In this document: piece after piece, positions 60,082 through 64,000 of the stretch | Layout: each line of letters begins with the position of its first letter | How positions within the stretch are numbered: the stretch's first letter is position 1 | Origin: Zunongwangia sp. HGR-M22 | GTDB lineage: Bacteria; Bacteroidota; Bacteroidia; Flavobacteriales; Flavobacteriaceae | Direction of reading: 5' to 3' | NCBI RefSeq assembly: GCF_027594425.1 | Contig: NZ_CP115159.1 | Location: forward strand, 434,001 to 498,000 | Length of the DNA stretch: 64,000 nt | Translations under genes and position numbers: made by a program | Notes under the pieces: model-generated | Seen by the model: the letters and a program-made list of their open reading frames with translations, nothing else | Told to the model about the DNA's origin: nothing | The model's database searches: none

Positions 60082-61335
60082 TTAAAAAGAAAGACGATCT
60101 GAATCAAGCCTTATAAAAATAAATACGAGAATTGTAAAACCCCATAATCCCGATCCACCATAACTGAAGAAAGGCAATGGAATACCAACAGTAGGGAATA
60201 TCCCTATAACCATGCCTATATTTACCATAAAGTGGAGGAATATTATTCCTACCACGCTATAACCGTAGATTCTATTAAATTGCGATTTTTGGCGTTCTGC
60301 TAAAAAAATTAGGCGAAGCATAAGGCAAACAAATAAAAATACGACTGCAGCACTTCCAATAAATCCCCATTCTTCACCAACAGTACTAAAGATATAATCG
60401 GTGTGTTGTTCTGGTACAAAATGGCCTTTCGTTTGCGTTCCTTCGGTCCAGCCTTTACCGGTCCAGCCGCCACTACCAATGGCAATTTCACTTTGGTTGG
60501 TATTATAACCAATACCACGGCTATCTACTTCTTTACCTAATACAATATTAAAACGATCGCGGTGTCGTTGTTCAAAAACGTTATTAAATATATAATTTAC
60601 CGAAAATGAAAGTCCGATTGAAGCAATCACCATAAATAGCAATAGCGGGATTCCAGGTCGTTTCTTTTTCTTCAGAAGAAAACTTAATGCAGCTAAAACA
60701 ATCACCGCAGCAGTAACCCAAATTGGCCCAAGTAATAATGTGCCCACAAATATGAAAACTCCAGATAAAGCCAGTACTAAATATAATGCTGAAATCCCTT
60801 CTCTATACAAAGGAAAAAAGAATGCAGCATACACCATGGCACTGCCTGGGTCTGGTTGTGGTACGATTAAAATTGCTGGTAAAGCAACAATTATAAATGC
60901 TTTAAATTGATGAGAAAAGAGCTTAATATTAGTTTGTATATCACTAACATATTTAGCCAATGCCAAAGCTGTAGCAATTTTTGCAAATTCTGAAGGTTGG
61001 AGTCTAAATGATCCAATAGCATACCACGATGTGGCTCCAGAAATTGTCTTACCAAAAACAAAAAGTCCAGCTAGTAGAACAAGAGCGGAGATATAAATAA
61101 CACTTGAGAATCGCTGATAGAACTTAGCCTCTATCGCCAGAATAATTACAATTAGAAAAATACTTAGACCTATCCATAAAGCCTGTTTACCGTAAACTTC
61201 GTTAAGATCAAAGTAACTGCCAGAAGGATCCGATCCTAATGAAGCCGAATAAATATTGGCCCATCCAAAACAAATTAGTAAAAAATATATTAAAATCGTT
61301 AGCCAATCATAGCCAGCCGTTTTTCTTGCCATCAT
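60082..61335 (-). CDS. rodA: Rod-shape SEDS glycosyltransferase RodA
   Basis: Integral-membrane peptidoglycan glycosyltransferase that works with PBP2 in lateral-wall growth. 417 residues, about 10 TM segments. SEDS motifs are visible: IGSFRLQPSEFAKIATALALAKY, PQPDPGSAMVY, the periplasmic loop VDSRGIGYNTNQSEIAIGSGGWTGKG, PEQHTDYIFSTVGEEWGFIG, and PFFSYGGSGLWG. A second ATG one codon downstream is also possible. The start overlaps the end of mrdA by 29 bp. Confidence 0.95.
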   Translation of the reverse strand: MMARKTAGYDWLTILIYFLLICFGWANIYSASLGSDPSGSYFDLNEVYGKQALWIGLSIFLIVIILAIEAKFYQRFSSVIYISALVLLAGLFVFGKTISGATSWYAIGSFRLQPSEFAKIATALALAKYVSDIQTNIKLFSHQFKAFIIVALPAILIVPQPDPGSAMVYAAFFFPLYREGISALYLVLALSGVFIFVGTLLLGPIWVTAAVIVLAALSFLLKKKKRPGIPLLLFMVIASIGLSFSVNYIFNNVFEQRHRDRFNIVLGKEVDSRGIGYNTNQSEIAIGSGGWTGKGWTEGTQTKGHFVPEQHTDYIFSTVGEEWGFIGSAAVVFLFVCLMLRLIFLAERQKSQFNRIYGYSVVGIIFLHFMVNIGMVIGIFPTVGIPLPFFSYGGSGLWGFTILVFIFIRLDSDRLSF

Positions 61336-63202
61336 TGATTAAGAAAGGTTCTCCGCTATAGGGTTTTTCATACTCATCTTCTAAACTATTCTTAGGATCC
61401 ATAATAAACTTTTCTAAATCTGTTCTTGTTATGGTTCCTTTTAAATATTTTTCAATCATTAAACTGGCGATTTTCCCGCCATATCTACCACCCCAATAAC
61501 CATTCTCTACAAAAACGGCGATGGCAATTTTAGGATCGTCTACCGGGGCAAAAGCTACAAAAATTGAATGATCTGTAAGCTGCATTCTTTTTCCATCTAC
61601 TCTTACAAAATTTTCAGCAGTTCCTGTTTTACCGGCAATTTCGATTCCATCAATCTGCAACGCACTTGCAGTACCGTTTTTATAAACCTGATGCATGCCT
61701 TCCACCACTGGTTCAAAATTTTCGGGATCGATTGTGGTATGGTGTTTTTTGGTGAAATTTTCATCTGTAATCGCTTTGCCATCAATCTCTTTGATCATGT
61801 GCGGAGTATAATACCACCCTCGATTAGCAATAGTTGCTGTCATGTTTGCTAATTGTATTGGTGTTAATAAAACTTCTCCTTGGCCAATCGCATTCGATAA
61901 GGTAGCGGTAGCAAACCATTTATAGTTTGGGTAGTCGTATATTTTATTATAGTATTCTGAAGTTGGAATTTTCCCGGGTCTACCGGTACTTAAATCGTTA
62001 CCCATATAATCGCCAAGTCCAAAGCTGGCTACGTGATTATGCCAGGCATCCATACCTTCTTGCGGAGTAGGATATTTTTCTATGATTTTTCTATAAACTT
62101 GTGCAAAGTAAGAATTACAGGATTGTGCAATTCCCTGCGTCATCGCTAAGGGACTTGAGTGGGAATGGCATCCCATTTTTCTACCTCGGCCATAAGAATA
62201 TCCATGATGGCAGGAAAATGTATCATCGGTATCTACAACGCCTTCCTGTAATGCTATTAATGCATTCATTGTCTTAAAAGGAGATCCGGGAGGGTATTGC
62301 GCAAGTATGCTGCGATCGTAAAGCGGTCTGGCCGTAGAATCTAACCACATCTTACTGAAATTTGGAGATCTTTTACGTCCAACAAGATCTGAAGGGTCGT
62401 AAGTAGGTGCCGTTATCATGGATAGAATTTCTCCAGAAGAAGGCTCAATTGCTATAATTCCGCCACGCTTATTGGTCATTAGATATTCACCATAGGCCTG
62501 TAAATCGGAATCTACAGAAATGGTAATATCTTTACCACGTTCTGGTAAGGTATCATAAATTCCATCCTTGTAGGGACCAATATCTCTATTCAGTTTATCC
62601 TTTTGAATATATTTTACACCTTTTACACCTCTAAGGGTGTCTTCATAAACGCTTTCTACTCCTTTACGTCCAATCAAATCACCACTGGTATAATAGGGAT
62701 TGTTTTTTATAGTATTTGGGCTTACTTCAGCAATAAACCCCAGCACGTTGGCGCTATGATCTACATGATAATCTCTAAGTGATCGTTTCTGAATATAAAA
62801 ACCTTCATAATTACGCATTTTTTCCTGTAGAAATGCATACTCACTTTTTGTAAGTTGAGGTACTATTACAGAAGGTAAAAAAGGAGAATATATTTTTGCT
62901 TTATCTAATCTTCTTTCCAGTTCCTTTCGTTCTAAACTTACAATATTGCAAAGCTCGGTAGTATCAAAAGCTTTTAGGTTTCTAGGGATAACCATTACAT
63001 CGTATGAGGGTTGGTTTGAAACCATTAATTTGCCATCGCGATCATAGATATAACCACGTTGCGGATAATCGTAAACTACTTTTACGGCATTATTATTAGA
63101 CCGCACAGCAAAGCTGTCGTCTACAACCTGAAGGTAAAACAATCTTCCTAGAAAGATTAAGCCTGTGGTAAGGATAATAATATATAAAAGAATTCTTCTC
63201 AT
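61307..63202 (-). CDS. mrdA: Penicillin-binding protein 2
   Basis: Monofunctional transpeptidase crosslinking the lateral wall. 631 residues with one N-terminal TM anchor (about 3-25), a PBP dimerisation domain (about 45-215) and the transpeptidase domain with SPFK (Ser307 to Lys310), SCN (361-363) and KTG (524-526). A cluster of Cys331, His332, His333, Cys345, His346 and His348 lies where E. coli PBP2 has a structural zinc site, so a zinc site is likely here (inference). It overlaps mreD by 4 bp and rodA by 29 bp. Confidence 0.96.
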   Translation of the reverse strand: MRRILLYIIILTTGLIFLGRLFYLQVVDDSFAVRSNNNAVKVVYDYPQRGYIYDRDGKLMVSNQPSYDVMVIPRNLKAFDTTELCNIVSLERKELERRLDKAKIYSPFLPSVIVPQLTKSEYAFLQEKMRNYEGFYIQKRSLRDYHVDHSANVLGFIAEVSPNTIKNNPYYTSGDLIGRKGVESVYEDTLRGVKGVKYIQKDKLNRDIGPYKDGIYDTLPERGKDITISVDSDLQAYGEYLMTNKRGGIIAIEPSSGEILSMITAPTYDPSDLVGRKRSPNFSKMWLDSTARPLYDRSILAQYPPGSPFKTMNALIALQEGVVDTDDTFSCHHGYSYGRGRKMGCHSHSSPLAMTQGIAQSCNSYFAQVYRKIIEKYPTPQEGMDAWHNHVASFGLGDYMGNDLSTGRPGKIPTSEYYNKIYDYPNYKWFATATLSNAIGQGEVLLTPIQLANMTATIANRGWYYTPHMIKEIDGKAITDENFTKKHHTTIDPENFEPVVEGMHQVYKNGTASALQIDGIEIAGKTGTAENFVRVDGKRMQLTDHSIFVAFAPVDDPKIAIAVFVENGYWGGRYGGKIASLMIEKYLKGTITRTDLEKFIMDPKNSLEDEYEKPYSGEPFLINDGKKNGWL

Positions 63203-63711
63203 CGATATTTTTTACTGAAAAGCGCAATACTCAATAAAATAACAAGTACAGTAAATATACTTGAAAATAACGTCTTTTTAAGTATAAGAATTATATGGCT
63301 GAAACTAAACATTTCCAAAGAAAATAATACTAAATGATGAATTACAACCATTAAAGCCACATAACTTATTCTAGCTCCCAGTGGAGTAGAGGATAAGCGA
63401 AGGGTTTGGTGATCGTAGCTTATCCCAAAAGAAAATCGAAGTAAATTAGGTCTTAAAAAAGCCGAAATTAAACAAGCAGCTGCATGTATTCCGCCACTGT
63501 CTTCAAATGTATCTACCGATAAGCCCAGTAAAAAAGCCAGAAATAAAAATAAACTTTGATTAGAGTTAAAAGGATAAAGCAGTAAAAATAAGATATAAAG
63601 ATAGGGATTCACGTATCCCATAAAATTTATGTTGTTAAGTACTAGTACCTGTAGCAATACCAGACCTATAAAACGTAAGATATTAGAAATTAAACTGCTA
63701 TTCATCCCCAT
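63199..63711 (-). CDS. mreD: Rod-shape-determining protein MreD
   Basis: 170 residues with five or six hydrophobic segments, for example LRFIGLVLLQVLVLNNI and QSLFLFLAFLLGLSVDTFED. The Bacteroidota MreD segment GLSVDTFEDSGGIHAAACLI is present. It links MreC to PBP2/RodA. The ATG at 63711 or the one two codons later could be the start. It overlaps mreC by 14 bp and mrdA by 4 bp. Confidence 0.92.
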   Translation of the reverse strand: MGMNSSLISNILRFIGLVLLQVLVLNNINFMGYVNPYLYILFLLLYPFNSNQSLFLFLAFLLGLSVDTFEDSGGIHAAACLISAFLRPNLLRFSFGISYDHQTLRLSSTPLGARISYVALMVVIHHLVLFSLEMFSFSHIILILKKTLFSSIFTVLVILLSIALFSKKYR

Positions 63712-64000
63712 CCACTTCTAAAGAAAGAATCTTTTCTTTGTTTTTATTTTCAATTACATAGACATAACCAATATTTGTCATGTCGTTGAATAACTTCACG
63801 TTTATAGTGTAATAGCTTTCGGTATTATCCAACTTAAAGTCCTCTATCGTTCCAACCAAAAGACCTTTGGGGAAAATTAAACTTTTGCCACCGGTAATGA
63901 TAGTATCCCCTTTAGCTACTGGAGCTTGCTTAGGCACGTCGGTAAGTTGCATAAGATTTGGATTTTTGCCATCCCAAACTAAGCTTCCAAAATGGTTAGA
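63698..64000 (-). CDS. mreC: Rod-shape-determining protein MreC, N-terminal part outside the window
   Basis: The reading frame is open to the right edge of the window, so only the last 100 residues are seen. The visible sequence begins SNHFGSLVWDGKNPNLMQLT and continues DVPKQAPVAKGDTIITGG, the typical MreC beta-barrel core in which the substring VWDG and the KGDTIITGG turn recur. MreC is a periplasmic scaffold for the wall-synthesis machine. It precedes mreD with a 14-bp overlap, so the order is mreC-mreD-mrdA-rodA. Confidence 0.9.
   Translation of the reverse strand, partial: SNHFGSLVWDGKNPNLMQLTDVPKQAPVAKGDTIITGGKSLIFPKGLLVGTIEDFKLDNTESYYTINVKLFNDMTNIGYVYVIENKNKEKILSLEVDGDE

Noticed and set aside
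1-64000. CRISPR arrays, insertion sequences, integrases, toxin-antitoxin pairs or defence islands
   Set aside because: I saw no direct-repeat arrays, transposase motifs or such gene pairs on either strand; the window reads as conserved chromosome.

Overview
The window looks like chromosomal core DNA of a marine-type member of the Flavobacteriaceae (Bacteroidota). By gene content it resembles Zunongwangia, Gramella or Salegentibacter; this placement is my inference, because no rRNA gene is present. The evidence is low GC, type IX secretion proteins (a PorP/SprF-like protein and a 1355-residue surface protein with a gliding-motility-type C-terminal domain), promoters of the Bacteroidota form TTG-N18..20-TAnnTTTG, and flavobacterial gene orders. 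These are CBS-nadK-DUF6089-uppS-bamA-ompH-ompH-murI, coaX-OMP-TPR-lptC-small protein-CNNM-PpiD, and mreC-mreD-mrdA-rodA. I see no prophage, insertion sequence, CRISPR array or rRNA.

Layout. 1-5031: a cut DUF255 thioredoxin-domain protein, a phosphate transporter fused to a helical regulatory-looking tail, and an Nfu-type iron-sulfur scaffold. 5115-6149: a PorP/SprF-like outer-membrane protein. 6146-14127 (minus strand): an envelope-biogenesis operon from a CBS protein through NAD kinase, UppS, BamA and two Skp/OmpH chaperones to glutamate racemase. 14328-19272 (plus): PdxJ, an alpha/beta hydrolase, a FadL-type porin with an SGNH lipoprotein, and a small membrane protein. 19360-22762: trigger factor, ClpP and ClpX. 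23009-28640: a homodimeric-type pyruvate dehydrogenase complex (AceE, AceF, Lpd). 28774-33007: a Y-family polymerase followed by a short DnaE-like polymerase, a probable mutagenic translesion cassette. 33187-37254: the repeat-rich surface protein. 37312-37384: tRNA-Phe. 37490-45098 (plus): CoaX through the LPS-transport protein LptC to a PpiD/SurA-type isomerase. 45188-47421 (minus): HMG-CoA reductase plus a GYDIA-family GHMP kinase (mevalonate route). 47611-51811: dipeptidyl-peptidase IV, a POT peptide transporter and a thioredoxin-like protein. 51844-56719 (minus): SurE, a small membrane protein, LpxB, an NlpC/P60 lipoprotein and ComEC. 56845-59007: a Prc-type C-terminal protease. 59309-59995: an unrecognised membrane protein. 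60082-64000 (minus): RodA, PBP2, MreD and the end of MreC.

How they fit together. Much of the window builds or polices the cell envelope: lipid carrier (UppS, mevalonate enzymes), peptidoglycan precursors and rod-shape synthesis (MurI, MreCD, PBP2, RodA, NlpC/P60), outer-membrane protein folding (BamA, OmpH, PpiD), lipid A and LPS (LpxB, LptC), and type IX secreted surface proteins. The rest is protein quality control, central metabolism and a DNA damage-tolerance pair.

Most of this is well-known core genome. The most interesting items are a perfect 11-bp inverted repeat sitting on the promoter of the dinB-dnaE-like cassette, eight cysteine-containing repeats of about 70 residues in the surface protein, an extremely acidic linker in AceF, a nine-G run inside coaX, and a few unplaced small membrane proteins. 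Searches could not be run, so family names rest on motifs I could read directly.
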